Positions 50,350 to 60,212 of a DNA stretch of 64,000 nucleotides are shown here, piece after piece. This stretch comes from Pseudomonas sp. P8_241 (GTDB lineage Bacteria; Pseudomonadota; Gammaproteobacteria; Pseudomonadales; Pseudomonadaceae), in the NCBI RefSeq assembly GCF_034008315.1, contig NZ_CP125377.1, forward strand, positions 1,066,001-1,130,000, given 5' to 3'. The notes under the pieces were generated by a model, which made no database searches, was not told the origin of the DNA, and saw only the letters and a program-made list of their open reading frames with translations. Numbering within the stretch: position 1 is the stretch's first letter; every line of letters begins with the position of its first letter. A program made the translations under genes and the position numbers.

Positions 50350-51645
50350 ATGAACTCCGATTCAACCCTGGCCTATCAATCAGGCTTCGGCAACGAATTC
50401 AGCAGCGAAGCATTGCCCGGCGCACTGCCCGTCGGCCAGAACTCTCCGCAAAAAGCCCCGTACGGCCTCTTTACTGAACTGTTTTCCGGTACCGCATTCA
50501 CCATGGCGCGCAGCGAAGCGCGACGGACGTGGATGTACCGCATCCAGCCATCCGCCAATCATCCGGCATTCGTCAAGCTTGACCGGCAGCTGGCCGGAGG
50601 CGCGTTGGGTGAAGTGACACCCAATCGCCTGCGCTGGAACCCGCTGGACATTCCTGACGAACCGACCGATTTCATCGACGGCCTGGTGAGCATGGCGGCG
50701 AACTCGGGCGCGGATAAGCCGTCCGGAATCAGCATTTACAACTATCGCGCCAACCGCTCTATGGAGCGTGTGTTCTTCAATGCCGACGGTGAATTATTGC
50801 TGGTGCCGGAACTGGGACGCCTGCGTATTGCCACTGAGCTCGGCGTGCTGGACCTGGAGCCGCTGGAAATCGCCGTCCTGCCGCGGGGGTTGAAGTTCCG
50901 CATCGAATTGCTCGAGCCGCAAGCCCGAGGCTACGTTGCCGAGAACCATGGCGCGCCCCTGCGCCTGCCGGATCTGGGGCCGATCGGCAGTAACGGCCTG
51001 GCCAATCCGCGGGATTTTCTGACCCCGGTGGCGGCTTATGAGAACCTGCAACAACCCACGACACTGGTGCAGAAGTTCCTCGGACAGTTGTGGGGTTGCG
51101 AGCTCAATCACTCGCCGCTGAATGTGGTGGCCTGGCACGGCAATAACGTGCCGTACAAATATGACCTGCGCCGCTTCAACACGATTGGCACCGTCAGCTT
51201 CGATCACCCGGATCCTTCCATTTTCACCGTATTGACGTCGCCGACCAGTGTCCATGGCCTGGCCAATCTCGACTTCGTGATCTTCCCGCCACGCTGGATG
51301 GTCGCCGAGAAAACCTTCCGTCCACCTTGGTTCCACCGCAACCTGATGAACGAATTCATGGGCCTGATCAAGGGCGAATACGACGCCAAGGCTGAAGGCT
51401 TCGTGCCTGGTGGCGCGTCGTTGCACAGCTGCATGAGCGCCCACGGCCCGGATGGCGAAACCTGCACCAAAGCGATCAACGCTGATCTCAAACCGGCGAA
51501 AATCGACAACACCATGGCCTTCATGTTCGAGACCAGCCAGGTGCTGCGTCCTAGTCGTTTCGCCCTGGATTGCCCGCAATTGCAAACTTCTTACGACGCC
51601 TGCTGGGCCACATTGCCCGCCACTTTCGACCCGACCCGGAGATAA
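50350..51645 (+). CDS. hmgA: Homogentisate 1,2-dioxygenase
   Basis: A 431-residue iron dioxygenase that opens the ring of homogentisate to maleylacetoacetate in tyrosine and phenylalanine breakdown. The cupin core has the iron ligands in the region [20 protein letters not shown] and [14 protein letters not shown], and [18 protein letters not shown] follows. GGAGG precedes the ATG at 50350; the frame is open upstream to 50290 without family similarity. fahA starts three bases after its stop. Confidence 0.96.
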   Translation: MNSDSTLAYQSGFGNEFSSEALPGALPVGQNSPQKAPYGLFTELFSGTAFTMARSEARRTWMYRIQPSANHPAFVKLDRQLAGGALGEVTPNRLRWNPLDIPDEPTDFIDGLVSMAANSGADKPSGISIYNYRANRSMERVFFNADGELLLVPELGRLRIATELGVLDLEPLEIAVLPRGLKFRIELLEPQARGYVAENHGAPLRLPDLGPIGSNGLANPRDFLTPVAAYENLQQPTTLVQKFLGQLWGCELNHSPLNVVAWHGNNVPYKYDLRRFNTIGTVSFDHPDPSIFTVLTSPTSVHGLANLDFVIFPPRWMVAEKTFRPPWFHRNLMNEFMGLIKGEYDAKAEGFVPGGASLHSCMSAHGPDGETCTKAINADLKPAKIDNTMAFMFETSQVLRPSRFALDCPQLQTSYDACWATLPATFDPTRR

Positions 51646-51648
51646 CCC

Positions 51649-52953
51649 ATGACGCAGACTTCCATCACACGCAGCTGGGTTGCTTGCGCTAACGACCATG
51701 CTGATTTCCCGCTGCAGAACCTGCCACTGGGCGTGTTCAGCATTCACGGTTCGGCACCGCGCAGCGGTGTGGCCATTGGCGAGCATATCTTTGATCTGCA
51801 AGCGGCGCTGGACGCCGGATTGTTCGACGGCGCCGCCAAAGTAGCGGTCGAAGCCACCCGTGGCGGTCAGTTGAACGCTTTCTTTGAACTGGGTCGTGAG
51901 GCGCGTGTTGCCCTGCGTGAACGCCTGCTGGAATTGTTCGCCGAGGGCAGCACCCTACACGGCAAGATCGAAGCCCAGGGTGCAAAACTGTTGCCCCTGG
52001 CGGCGGATTGCGAGATGCATCTGCCAGCAAAAATCAACGACTACACCGACTTTTACGTCGGTATCGAGCATGCGCAAAACGTCGGCAAGTTGTTCCGCCC
52101 GGACAATCCGTTGCTGCCGAACTACAAGTACGTGCCGATCGGTTATCACGGCCGCGCCTCGACCATTCGCCCGTCCGGTACCGACGTGCGCCGCCCGAAA
52201 GGCCAGACCTTGCCAGCCGGCCAGACCGAACCGGCCTTTGGCCCGTGTGCGCGCCTTGATTACGAACTGGAACTGGGCATCTGGATCGGTCAGGGCAACG
52301 AAATGGGGGACTCCATCGCCATCGGTGACGCTGCCGATCACATTGCCGGATTCTGCCTGCTCAACGACTGGTCCGCGCGGGATATCCAGGCTTGGGAATA
52401 CCAACCGCTGGGCCCATTCCTGTCGAAGAGTTTCATCACCAGCATCTCGCCGTGGGTGGTGACGGCCGAAGCGCTGGAACCGTTCCGTCGTGCCCAGCCG
52501 GCACGCCCGGAAGGTGACCCGCAGCCGCTTCCATATTTGACCGACAAGCACGATCAAGCGGCGGGCGCCTTCGACATCGAACTGGAAGTGCTACTGCTCA
52601 CCGAAACCATGCGTGAGCAAAATCTGCCGGCCCATCGCCTGACGTTGAGCAACACCCTGCACATGTACTGGACCGTGGCACAAATGGTCGCGCACCACAG
52701 TGTCAACGGTTGCCAGTTGCAGGCCGGTGACCTGTTCGGTTCGGGCACCTTGTCGGGGCCGGAAAACGGTCAGTTCGGCAGCCTGCTGGAAATCACCGAA
52801 GGCGGTAAAAAGCCGATCGAACTGGCCTCCGGTGAAGTACGTAAATTTCTTGAGGACGGCGACGAAATCATCCTGCGCGGCCGCTGCCGTCGCGAGGGTT
52901 TTGTCTCGATCGGTTTCGGCGAGTGCCGTGGCAAAGTGCTGCCGGCACGCTAA
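51649..52953 (+). CDS. fahA: Fumarylacetoacetase
   Basis: A 434-residue hydrolase for the last step of tyrosine degradation, giving fumarate and acetoacetate. The active-site blocks NDYTDFYVGIEHAQNVGKLF, GYHGRASTIRPSG and DYELELGIWIGQGNEMG carry the metal and catalytic residues; LLNDWSARDIQAWEYQPLG is also conserved. It is called hmgB in some pseudomonads. It is tightly packed between hmgA and maiA. Confidence 0.96.
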   Translation: MTQTSITRSWVACANDHADFPLQNLPLGVFSIHGSAPRSGVAIGEHIFDLQAALDAGLFDGAAKVAVEATRGGQLNAFFELGREARVALRERLLELFAEGSTLHGKIEAQGAKLLPLAADCEMHLPAKINDYTDFYVGIEHAQNVGKLFRPDNPLLPNYKYVPIGYHGRASTIRPSGTDVRRPKGQTLPAGQTEPAFGPCARLDYELELGIWIGQGNEMGDSIAIGDAADHIAGFCLLNDWSARDIQAWEYQPLGPFLSKSFITSISPWVVTAEALEPFRRAQPARPEGDPQPLPYLTDKHDQAAGAFDIELEVLLLTETMREQNLPAHRLTLSNTLHMYWTVAQMVAHHSVNGCQLQAGDLFGSGTLSGPENGQFGSLLEITEGGKKPIELASGEVRKFLEDGDEIILRGRCRREGFVSIGFGECRGKVLPAR

Positions 52954-52964
52954 GAGGCGCGGGC

Positions 52965-53600
52965 ATGGAACTCTATACCTATTACCGTTCGACTTCGTCC
53001 TACCGGGTGCGCATTGTGTTGGCTCTCAAGGGGTTGGATTACCGGGCGCTGGCCATCAATCTGATCGCACCGCAAGGTGGCGAGCATCGGCAACGGCCGT
53101 ATCTGGACGTCAATCCGCAAGGTCGTGTACCGGCCTTGCGCACCGACGAAGGCCAATTGCTGATTCAGTCACCGGCGATTATCGAGTACCTTGAGGAACG
53201 TTATCCACAGGCGCCGTTGCTGGCCAAAGACCTCGCCACTCGCGCCCATGAGCGTGGTGTGGCGGCGGTGATCGGTTGCGATGTGCATCCACTGCACAAC
53301 GTCAGCGTGCTCAATCAGCTGCGGCAGTTGGGGCAAGAAGAACCGCAGGTAGTCGAGTGGATCGGGCACTGGATCAGCCAGGGGTTGGCGACAGTGGAAA
53401 AGTTGATTGCTGATGAAGGTTATTGCTTCGGCGCTGAGCCGGGTCTGGCGGATGTCTACCTGATTCCGCAGTTGTACGCGGCCGAGCGGTTCAACGTTTC
53501 CCTTGAGGCTTATCCGCGAATCCGGCGAGTAGCAGCATTGGCGGTCACGCACCCGGCGTTTATCAAGGCGCATCCTGCGAATCAGCCAGATAGCCCTTGA
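52965..53600 (+). CDS. maiA: Maleylacetoacetate isomerase
   Basis: A 211-residue zeta-class glutathione transferase that isomerises maleylacetoacetate to fumarylacetoacetate with glutathione. The glutathione motif is YYRSTSSYRVRIVLALKG, and QSPAIIEYLEERYP and GLADVYLIPQLYAAERF are further family blocks. It is also called hmgC. The start at 52965 (MELYTYYRS) is used; the frame is open 14 codons upstream within fahA. It closes the hmgA-fahA-maiA operon. Confidence 0.95.
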   Translation: MELYTYYRSTSSYRVRIVLALKGLDYRALAINLIAPQGGEHRQRPYLDVNPQGRVPALRTDEGQLLIQSPAIIEYLEERYPQAPLLAKDLATRAHERGVAAVIGCDVHPLHNVSVLNQLRQLGQEEPQVVEWIGHWISQGLATVEKLIADEGYCFGAEPGLADVYLIPQLYAAERFNVSLEAYPRIRRVAALAVTHPAFIKAHPANQPDSP

Positions 53601-53609
53601 TCCTGGATC

Positions 53610-53675
53610 AAAAGATCGCAGCCTGCGGCAGCTCCTACAACCATTCTCGTAGGAGCTGCCGCAGGCTGCGATCTT
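53610..53675. repeat. REP-like element
   Basis: AAAAGATCGCAGCCTGCGGCAGCTCCTAC and GTAGGAGCTGCCGCAGGCTGCGATCTTA surround about 9 bases, between convergent maiA and the SirB1-like gene. Confidence 0.92.
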
Positions 53676-53681
53676 ATGCTT

Positions 53682-54485
53682 TTAGTGGACGATGGCATTG
53701 GGCGGCAGATGCTCCAGCCGTTCCGTCAGGCGAATTCGCTGGATCGGGTCGTCGCTGAGCAGCAATGCGTGCTCCAGGTCGAAACGTTCGGCGTTCGGGC
53801 AATCCAGACGTTGGTACAGACTGGCGCGGGCCAGGTAATCCGATGCGTTGGCGTTACCCAGTTCGAGTACACGCTCGGCGTCAATCAAGGCACCGATGAA
53901 ATCGTCATGAGAAAGGTGCAACTGACGCAGGTTGCGAGACAGTCGTTGCAGCATTTGCACAGGCTCGGCAGTGGCCAGGTGTTCGGCACTGAGTTTCATG
54001 TTCGGACCGTACTGGCGGTATAGCAACTCCCGGCAATCGTTTGGATAGAGGCGCCGGCCACCGCAAGGGTCGAGCAAATGATCGGCACCCGGTACACGCA
54101 ACAGAAAGTGCCCGGGGAAGTTGACCCCGACCATGGGAATCTCCAGGCCTCTGGCCAGCTCCAGTGCAATCAGGCTCAGGGCCAGCGGTTGTCCACGTCG
54201 ACGTTCCAGTACTTTGTCGAGCAGTGCAACTTGCGGGCGCAAGGGTGTGGAATCGTCCTGGGCGAAACCCAGGTCATTCAAGCGACGCAATAGCGGCTGC
54301 GCCAGTTCACTCACCGGCAACATCGGCAAGCCGCCGCTGACGCGCTGTAGCAATTGCTTGAAGTCCGTCAAAATGGATGCAGGTTTCACCTCGCTGTCAT
54401 GCTCGGCCGCAATCCACAGGGCGGCCTCGAACAGCGCGGGCGGTGAGCGTTGCAAACAGGCAAAAAACGATTGGCGCGGGGTCAT
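53682..54485 (-). CDS. SirB1-like transglutaminase-fold/TPR protein
   Basis: A 267-residue protein of the SirB1 family. The transglutaminase-like core has RRRGQPLALSLIALELARGL and IPMVGVNFPGHFLLRVPGAD and lacks the classical Cys; the C-terminus has TPR-like repeats (ADASDYLARASLYQRL-like and AERFDLEHALLLSDDP). These proteins are widely conserved; a role is not established. Start ATG at 54485, one codon after a TTG. Confidence 0.82.
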   Translation of the reverse strand: MTPRQSFFACLQRSPPALFEAALWIAAEHDSEVKPASILTDFKQLLQRVSGGLPMLPVSELAQPLLRRLNDLGFAQDDSTPLRPQVALLDKVLERRRGQPLALSLIALELARGLEIPMVGVNFPGHFLLRVPGADHLLDPCGGRRLYPNDCRELLYRQYGPNMKLSAEHLATAEPVQMLQRLSRNLRQLHLSHDDFIGALIDAERVLELGNANASDYLARASLYQRLDCPNAERFDLEHALLLSDDPIQRIRLTERLEHLPPNAIVH

Positions 54486-54667
54486 CAAAATCTCCGGGCA
54501 ATGCCTCGTTTTAGCCTCGTCTGCGGCATTCGTCCAGTGCTGTGAAGGGTAGATTCGGGTTATTTCCGAATGCCCGTTTTGCCGTAACGCTTATTCCGGT
54601 GCGCTTCTGCAAATTTTGAGCGCAAGCCTATACTGGCGACTACAAGATGTGATTCGGGAGCCTTACG

Positions 54668-55687
54668 ATGTTCGCTCTCATGCAAAGCACTCGCCTTGAA
54701 TCGCTGCACCTGAGCGTCGATCCGGTGACCGGGTTGAAGGCGGTCATTGCCATTCATAACAGCCGACTCGGGCCTGCCCTGGGTGGCTGTCGTTACCTTG
54801 CCTATCCCAGCGACGAGTCTGCGGTCGAAGACGCCGTGCGGCTGGCGCAGGGTATGAGTTACAAAGCTGCGTTGGCGGGTCTGGCCCAAGGCGGCGGCGT
54901 CGCCGTGATCATACGTCCAGTCCATGTGGAAAGTCGTGCCGCGCTATTTGAAGCATTCGGGCGTTGTATCAATCAACTCGACGGTCGCTACATCACTGCC
55001 ATCGACAGTGGCACGTCGGTTGCGGACATGGATTGCATCGCCCAACAGACCCGGCACGTCACCAGTACCACCTCGGCGGGAGACCCAGCGCCTCACGCGG
55101 CAATGGGGGTCTTTGCCGGTATTCGCAGCACGGCGATGGCTCGATTGGGTAGCGACAATCTGGAAGGTCTGCGCGTGGCGATTCAGGGATTGGGCAATGT
55201 CGGTTACGCACTCGCCGAACAGCTGCATGCCGCCGGTGCCGAACTGCTGGTCAGTGACATCGATCATGGCAAGGTTCAATTGGCCATGGAACAGCTCGGC
55301 GCGCACCCGATTGCCAACGACGCGTTGCTCAGCACGCCCTGCGACATCCTCGCGCCGTGCGGCCTGGGCGGGGTGCTCAACAGCAACAGCGTGTCGCAAT
55401 TGCGCTGCTCGGCGGTGGCGGGTTCGGCGAACAATCAACTGACCCATCTGGAAGTCGCCGACCAACTGGAGCGACGCGGCATCCTGTATGCACCGGACTA
55501 TGTGATCAATTCCGGCGGATTGATCTATGTGTCACTCAAACATCGTGGCGAAGAATTGCCGACCATTACGGCACATCTGTCGAAAATCAGCTCACGTCTG
55601 ACCGAAGTGTTCGCCCATGCCCAGGCGGAAAAACGATCACCAGCCAGAGTGGCGGATGAGTTGGCGGAGAAGGTGTTGTATCGATAG
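54668..55687 (+). CDS. ldh: Leucine/glutamate-type amino-acid dehydrogenase with altered active site
   Basis: A 339-residue Glu/Leu/Phe/Val dehydrogenase, by memory close to P. aeruginosa PA3418 (leucine dehydrogenase). IHNSRLGPALGGCRYLAYPS binds substrate, GMSYKAALAGLAQGGG follows with substrate Lys66, and GLGNVGYALAEQL is the NAD site. In the family the next residue after GGG is the catalytic Lys, but here it is Val78 (GGC GGC GGC GTC GCC). This may have changed or lost dehydrogenase activity. The gene stands alone on the plus strand. Confidence 0.85.
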   Translation: MFALMQSTRLESLHLSVDPVTGLKAVIAIHNSRLGPALGGCRYLAYPSDESAVEDAVRLAQGMSYKAALAGLAQGGGVAVIIRPVHVESRAALFEAFGRCINQLDGRYITAIDSGTSVADMDCIAQQTRHVTSTTSAGDPAPHAAMGVFAGIRSTAMARLGSDNLEGLRVAIQGLGNVGYALAEQLHAAGAELLVSDIDHGKVQLAMEQLGAHPIANDALLSTPCDILAPCGLGGVLNSNSVSQLRCSAVAGSANNQLTHLEVADQLERRGILYAPDYVINSGGLIYVSLKHRGEELPTITAHLSKISSRLTEVFAHAQAEKRSPARVADELAEKVLYR

Positions 55688-55754
55688 GGTGATCAACGGA
55701 TCGCACCTTCGGGGGTTCCTGCTGAAGGCTGCGATATGTTGATTGCGAAAATGA

Positions 55755-55785
55755 AAAAGGCCCTGAGCCATACAACTCAGGGCCT
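55755..55785 (-). terminator. Rho-independent terminator after yebG
   Basis: Read on the minus strand: AGGCCCTGAG and CTCAGGGCCT form a stem followed by TTTT, just downstream of the yebG stop. Confidence 0.88.
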
Positions 55786-55799
55786 ATTCAATTCGGATG

Positions 55800-56144
55800 T
55801 TACTTCGCGGCTTTCGGCGCCTTGGCGGGTTTGGCCGCTGGGGCTTCGGCTTCGGCCGATTCAACAGACTCAACCACTGGGGCAACTTCAACCGGTGCCG
55901 TCAGCAATTCGGACAACGCGTCCGGTTGGCTCTTGAACGCCTTGGCGAATATATCGCGGTTCTTCGCCATGTAGATCCCGGCTTCTTCCACCTGCTGCTC
56001 GGTCAGGGACGGAACGGCTTTGTGCAACACTTCAGCCAGCAATTCAGCCAGTTCGAGCATTTTGTCATGACGGTCAGCTTCGGCTTTATCCATGAACAAG
56101 CGCTCCAGATCTCGGCTGCTGCGGTATACCACTTCGACGGCCAT
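55800..56144 (-). CDS. yebG: SOS-inducible protein YebG
   Basis: A 114-residue protein that matches E. coli YebG: MAVEVVYRSSRDLERLFMDK (the family N-terminus), ADRHDKMLELAELLAEVLHK and AKNRDIFAKAFK. The last 30 residues are an Ala/Pro/Lys-rich tail. YebG is LexA-controlled in E. coli, and a good LexA box lies just upstream here; its biochemical role is unknown. Confidence 0.92.
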   Translation of the reverse strand: MAVEVVYRSSRDLERLFMDKAEADRHDKMLELAELLAEVLHKAVPSLTEQQVEEAGIYMAKNRDIFAKAFKSQPDALSELLTAPVEVAPVVESVESAEAEAPAAKPAKAPKAAK

Positions 56145-56187
56145 TTACCACCTCACATGCCTTCACGTTGTTTGTCTGATTCGACTA

Positions 56188-56203
56188 CTGTATTTATATA
56201 CAG
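56188..56203. promoter_or_regulatory. LexA (SOS) box upstream of yebG
   Basis: CTGT (56188-56191), ATTTATAT, ACAG (56200-56203): the CTGT-N8-ACAG gammaproteobacterial consensus with an A/T-rich core. It starts 44 bases upstream of the yebG ATG. Confidence 0.9.
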
Positions 56204-56356
56204 CTAAAGGATAAGCTAAACACTGCGCTTTGGGTAGTGGCTTTTTAATGTAGTTCGGATTCAGAATTTGTCAGTTGGGCCAGCTGTTGCTCAGATCAGG
56301 TGCGACCAAACGCCACGGCGCGCATTTGCGAGCGGCTAGCCATCATGGACTGGCCT

Positions 56357-56376
56357 TTTTTCTGCATACAGAAAAA
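56357..56376. promoter_or_regulatory. Perfect palindrome upstream of psiE
   Basis: TTTTTCTG, CATA, CAGAAAAA: a symmetrical 20-base sequence 49 bases before psiE. It could be an operator or an attenuator stem. No Pho box (CTGTCAT repeats) was seen. Confidence 0.45.
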
Positions 56377-56424
56377 CCGTCACCCCCGCATCATCCGGTC
56401 GAGCCGACCTAAGGAAGCATCATC

Positions 56425-56925
56425 GTGAAAATCAACTGGGCCGAAAGGCTGCGCCAGAACGTGCATGAACTGGCCGAGTCCCTGGGCAACCTGTTCGTCG
56501 AAACCTTTCACTACCTGGCGTTGTTCGCTATTGGAGCAGTCACCGCATGGGCGGCGGTGATGGAGTTCCTCGGGATGCTGGAGCAGGGGCACATCAAGAT
56601 CGATGACATCTTGCTGCTGTTCATCTATCTGGAACTGGGGGCGATGGTCGGGATTTACTTCAAGACCAACCACATGCCCGTGCGCTTCCTGATCTACGTG
56701 GCGATCACCGCGCTGACGCGATTGCTGATTTCCAATGTCTCGCATCACAACCCACCGGACGTTGGCATCATCTACCTGTGCGGCGGGATTTTGCTCCTGG
56801 CGTTTTCGATACTGGTGGTGCGTTACGCGTCGTCGCAATTTCCGTCGGTGAAAATTGAAAACCCGCACCGCAAGATTGGCGCGGGTTCCAGTGAGCATCC
56901 CGAAGTGGAAAAAGGCGAGCTTTAA
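56425..56925 (+). CDS. psiE: Phosphate-starvation-inducible protein PsiE
   Basis: A 166-residue inner-membrane protein of the PsiE family with four hydrophobic segments (for example ETFHYLALFAIGAVTAWAAV and LLLFIYLELGAMVGIYF), and TNHMPVRFLIYVAITALTRL as the family core. PsiE is induced by phosphate starvation in E. coli, but the role is unknown. AAGGAAG precedes a GTG start at 56425. It converges on the DUF3509 gene and overlaps its stop by four bases. Confidence 0.9.
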   Translation: MKINWAERLRQNVHELAESLGNLFVETFHYLALFAIGAVTAWAAVMEFLGMLEQGHIKIDDILLLFIYLELGAMVGIYFKTNHMPVRFLIYVAITALTRLLISNVSHHNPPDVGIIYLCGGILLLAFSILVVRYASSQFPSVKIENPHRKIGAGSSEHPEVEKGEL

Positions 56926-57239
56926 AGATTAAGGGTCGGGCGAGGCCGGTCTTTGACCTGATGCGGCGGCAAGGTGCGAGTGTCGCCGCCGGTCATGGCA
57001 TCAAGAATGCTCATGGCGCTGTGGCCCTGTTCAATGGCGATTCCGAACTGAATGCTTTGCACCAGGCGTTTGAGACGTTGAGGGTCATTGCGTTGTTCGG
57101 CGCTGATCAGCCGTTTGGCTACTATGCGACCGCTGTTGGAAAGGGTCAGCATGATGCTGCCGTCCAGACCCTGAATGCTCAGGTTGATCTGGTAATCCGG
57201 TGCAAAGGCATCGGTAATGAGCTGAAAAGGGTTGTCCAT
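56922..57239 (-). CDS. DUF3509 family protein
   Basis: A 105-residue protein of the Pseudomonas-specific DUF3509 family. MDNPFQLITDAFAPDYQINL is the typical opening and LDGSIMLTLSNSGRIVAKRL follows; RNDPQRLKRLVQSIQFGIAI is also typical. No signal peptide or helix is seen. Function is unknown. Confidence 0.82.
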   Translation of the reverse strand: MDNPFQLITDAFAPDYQINLSIQGLDGSIMLTLSNSGRIVAKRLISAEQRNDPQRLKRLVQSIQFGIAIEQGHSAMSILDAMTGGDTRTLPPHQVKDRPRPTLNL

Positions 57240-57382
57240 GATGCGTCACCGCCTGATTGAACGTGCAGTTGTTGACCGGCCGTGATCCAGTTGGTTCGCA
57301 ACGCCAGACCACCGGCCATATCGCCATCATTGTTCCAACAGGGCTGTAGCAAGAGACATGCCCAAGGCAGGGGGCACCCCTT

Positions 57383-57482
57383 TAGAAGCGAGCTTGCTCG
57401 CGATGGTCGTCAACGATAACGCTGTCAGCCAGGCACTGCGCCGCGACCTCTGGTTCATCGCGAGCAAGCTCGCTCCTACAGG
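57383..57482. repeat. REP/REPIN element
   Basis: AGAAGCGAGCTTGCTCGCGATGGTCGT and TCATCGCGAGCAAGCTCGCTCCTACAG enclose a spacer starting CAACGATAACGCTG. The left end is degenerate. Spacer similarity links it to 19039 and 32932. Confidence 0.9.
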
Positions 57483-57537
57483 TCGTCTCCGGCCTGCCCG
57501 TTTCAGGGCAATAAACGCGGGTGTGCAACCAAATCGG

Positions 57538-58914
57538 TCAGCATTCCACCCAATTCACCGCCAGCCCGCCTCGCGAAGTTTCCTTGTACTTGTCGTGCAT
57601 GTCGGCGCCGGTGTCGCGCATGGTGCGGATGACCCGGTCCAGGGAAATGAAGTGTTTGCCGTCGCCGCGCAGGGCCATTTGCGTGGCGTTGATCGCTTTG
57701 ACCGCAGCTATCGCATTGCGCTCGATGCACGGCACCTGAACGAGTCCGCCAACCGGATCGCAGGTCAGGCCGAGATTGTGTTCCAGTCCAATTTCGGCGG
57801 CATTTTCAAGTTGCTCCGGCGTAGCGCCGAGCACCTCCGCGAGACCGGCGGCAGCCATGGCGCAAGCAGAACCGACTTCGCCTTGGCAGCCGACTTCGGC
57901 ACCGGAGATTGACGCATTTTTCTTGCAGAGAATGCCGACGGCTGCCGCACCTAAAAAGAAGGCAACGACGTCATCGTCCGAGGCATCTGGATTGAACTTC
58001 ATGTAGTAGTGCAGCACCGCGGGAATGATCCCCGCCGCACCGTTGGTCGGTGCCGTGACCATGCGACCACCAGCGGCGTTTTCTTCGTTCACGGCAAGGG
58101 CGAACAGGTTGACCCATTCCATCGCTGACAGGGTGGAGGTGATGACATTCGGCTTGCCGATTTCCAACAGGCTACGGTGCAATTTCGCTGCTCGACGGGG
58201 GACATTCAGACCGCCAGGCAGGATGCCCTCATGACGCAACCCTTGCTCGACGCACTCGCGCATCACCGACCAGATGTGCAGCAGCCCCTTGCGGATTTCT
58301 GCATCACTGCGCCATGCCCGTTCGTTGGCCATCATCAATTCGCCCACTCGCAGTCCGTGCTGATTGCAGAGTTTGAGCAATTCGGCGGCACTGGAGAAAT
58401 CGTAAGGCAGCACCACGTCACTCGACGGTGCGATACCGGATTGGGCTTCTGCGGCTTCGATAATGAATCCACCACCTACCGAGTAATACGTTTGCTCGAA
58501 CAGCTCGCCGGTTTCGCCGAAGGCTGTCAGGGACATCGCGTTGGGGTGGTAGGGCAGGCTCTCGTCGAGCAGCAGCAGATCGCGTTGCCAGTTAAAGGCA
58601 ACGATGGCTTTGCCGGCCAGAAGCAGTTCGCCGGTTTCGCGCAGGATGTGAATACGTGGATCAATGGTGGCGGGGTCAATGCTGTCCGGCCATTCGCCCA
58701 TCAGGCCCATGACGCAAGCGCGGTCGGTGGCATGGCCGACGCCGGTTGCCGATAAAGAGCCGTACAATCGGATTTCCACTCGGCGCACTTCGGCTACAAA
58801 ACCCTGATCGACTAAAGCTTGCGCGAAGGTTGCAGCCGCACGCATCGGACCGACGGTATGCGAACTGGAGGGGCCGATGCCGACTTTGAAGAGATCGAAA
58901 ACACTGATAGCCAT
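57538..58914 (-). CDS. sdaA: L-serine dehydratase (single-chain, iron-sulfur)
   Basis: A 458-residue single-chain L-serine ammonia-lyase that makes pyruvate. The N-terminal beta domain opens [20 protein letters not shown]; the alpha domain holds the Fe-S cysteines in [20 protein letters not shown] and [20 protein letters not shown]. The ATG at 58914 is the conserved start; an upstream in-frame extension is not. It is divergent from a LysR gene, a likely regulator. Confidence 0.95.
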   Translation of the reverse strand: MAISVFDLFKVGIGPSSSHTVGPMRAAATFAQALVDQGFVAEVRRVEIRLYGSLSATGVGHATDRACVMGLMGEWPDSIDPATIDPRIHILRETGELLLAGKAIVAFNWQRDLLLLDESLPYHPNAMSLTAFGETGELFEQTYYSVGGGFIIEAAEAQSGIAPSSDVVLPYDFSSAAELLKLCNQHGLRVGELMMANERAWRSDAEIRKGLLHIWSVMRECVEQGLRHEGILPGGLNVPRRAAKLHRSLLEIGKPNVITSTLSAMEWVNLFALAVNEENAAGGRMVTAPTNGAAGIIPAVLHYYMKFNPDASDDDVVAFFLGAAAVGILCKKNASISGAEVGCQGEVGSACAMAAAGLAEVLGATPEQLENAAEIGLEHNLGLTCDPVGGLVQVPCIERNAIAAVKAINATQMALRGDGKHFISLDRVIRTMRDTGADMHDKYKETSRGGLAVNWVEC

Positions 58915-59033
58915 GCTAAAGCCTATACAAAGCAATGGAGGGAAAATCGCTGCCATTTTTGTAGGACAAGCGCAATGTAGGCGATACTGCCTGTCGCGGT
59001 CCTACGTGACCAACGAAAACTCCTAAGACATCC

Positions 59034-59048
59034 TTTAGCAGGACTAAA
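59034..59048. promoter_or_regulatory. Possible LysR binding site
   Basis: TTTAG, CAGGA, CTAAA is a perfect 5-base inverted repeat directly before the LysR gene. A wider inverted pair GTAGGAC (58961-58967) and GTCCTAC (58999-59005) lies in the same gap and may also take part, or be REP-derived. Confidence 0.4.
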
Positions 59049-59050
59049 CG

Positions 59051-59998
59051 ATGAGTCGTCAGTTACACGCCCAGACCTATGTCTGGCTGAACGTGTTTGC
59101 CTGTGCCGCGCGGCACTTGTCGTTCACCCGCTGCGCCGAAGAACTGCACATCACACCGGGGGCGGTCAGCCAGCAGATTCGCCAACTTGAAGAGCGTCTG
59201 GGGTTCCGTCTGTTTCACCGACGCGCCCGGGGTGTGGAGTTGAGTGCTGAAGGCCAGCGACTGGCCATTACGGTCAACGAGGCTTACGGCAGCATCGACG
59301 CCGAGTTACGGCGACTGGACGCGGGCATGATCAGCGGAATTCTGCGGGTGCGTTCGATCCCGTCCTTTCTGAGCAAATGGCTGACACCGCGTCTGCCGCG
59401 TCTGCAGCAGCAGTTCCCGGATATTCAATTGCGCCTGGTGGCCGAGGACAGCAGCGTGCCGCTGCATGAAGGGGACTTCGATCTGGCCATCGACCTCAAC
59501 GACGGCAGTTACCCCGGGCTGTTATCCACAGCCTTGCTCGATGAGCAGATTTTTCCGGTTTGTGCGCCGAGCCTGCTGCGCGGGCGTCCACCCTTACATG
59601 GGCCGGCGGACCTGATTCATTTCCCGTTGTTGCACGACATCACCGCCTGGCGTGGCAGCTACGAATATGCGGAATGGGAGTTCTATCTCAATGCCATCGG
59701 GTTCGAAGGAGCCGATGTGCGCCGTGGCCATACCTTCAATCGCAATCACCTGACGATCGAAGCGGCGATTGCCGGGATGGGAGTGGCGATTGCTCGCCGA
59801 ACCCTGCTTAACGACGAGCTGGAACGCGGGGCGTTGATCGTGCCGTTCGGCCTCGCGGTGCCCAATCACAAGCGCTACATGCTGCTGTATGCGCCGGGTG
59901 CGCTGAGCCATCCAGGCGTGCGTGCAGTGCATGACTGGCTGGTGGAAGAGGCGGGGATTTTCCGAAGCCTGCACCCACTGGGGGAGCGGCAAATGTGA
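59051..59998 (+). CDS. LysR-family regulator (GcvA/DsdC-like)
   Basis: A 315-residue LysR regulator. The HTH is in residues about 12-70 (FACAARHLSFTRCAEELHIT then PGAVSQQIRQLEERLGFRLF), followed by the two-lobed effector domain (about 95-300). The overall match is to the GcvA/DsdC branch, which often controls serine/glycine genes, so regulation of the divergent sdaA is likely. A small palindrome lies in front of its start. Confidence 0.9.
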   Translation: MSRQLHAQTYVWLNVFACAARHLSFTRCAEELHITPGAVSQQIRQLEERLGFRLFHRRARGVELSAEGQRLAITVNEAYGSIDAELRRLDAGMISGILRVRSIPSFLSKWLTPRLPRLQQQFPDIQLRLVAEDSSVPLHEGDFDLAIDLNDGSYPGLLSTALLDEQIFPVCAPSLLRGRPPLHGPADLIHFPLLHDITAWRGSYEYAEWEFYLNAIGFEGADVRRGHTFNRNHLTIEAAIAGMGVAIARRTLLNDELERGALIVPFGLAVPNHKRYMLLYAPGALSHPGVRAVHDWLVEEAGIFRSLHPLGERQM

Positions 59999-60212
59999 GC
60001 AATTATTACGTAAGAGCAGGGCGACCCAACTCCCGACCTTAACAGCGCTTTTGCCGATTGTCCGGCTTTTTTTGCGAATAGATATTTATCTTTTTTCAGG
60101 GGTTGAATTGTTCAGCGTACAGACCGATTGTGTAAGTAAGAGGTCACGGTGATGACGCCCAAGGGCTTAGCTGACCGGCCTCTCGCGAGCTAGCTGAAAT
60201 AAGGGATGAACT

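Noticed and set aside
55690..55740. Degenerate REP-like sequence after the dehydrogenase gene
   Set aside because: GATCGCACCTTCGGGGG and CTGAAGGCTGCGATATG suggest decayed arms, but pairing is too weak to list as an element.
56205..56424. Pho box upstream of psiE
   Set aside because: No CTGTCAT-type direct repeats were found in the upstream region, only an unrelated perfect palindrome.
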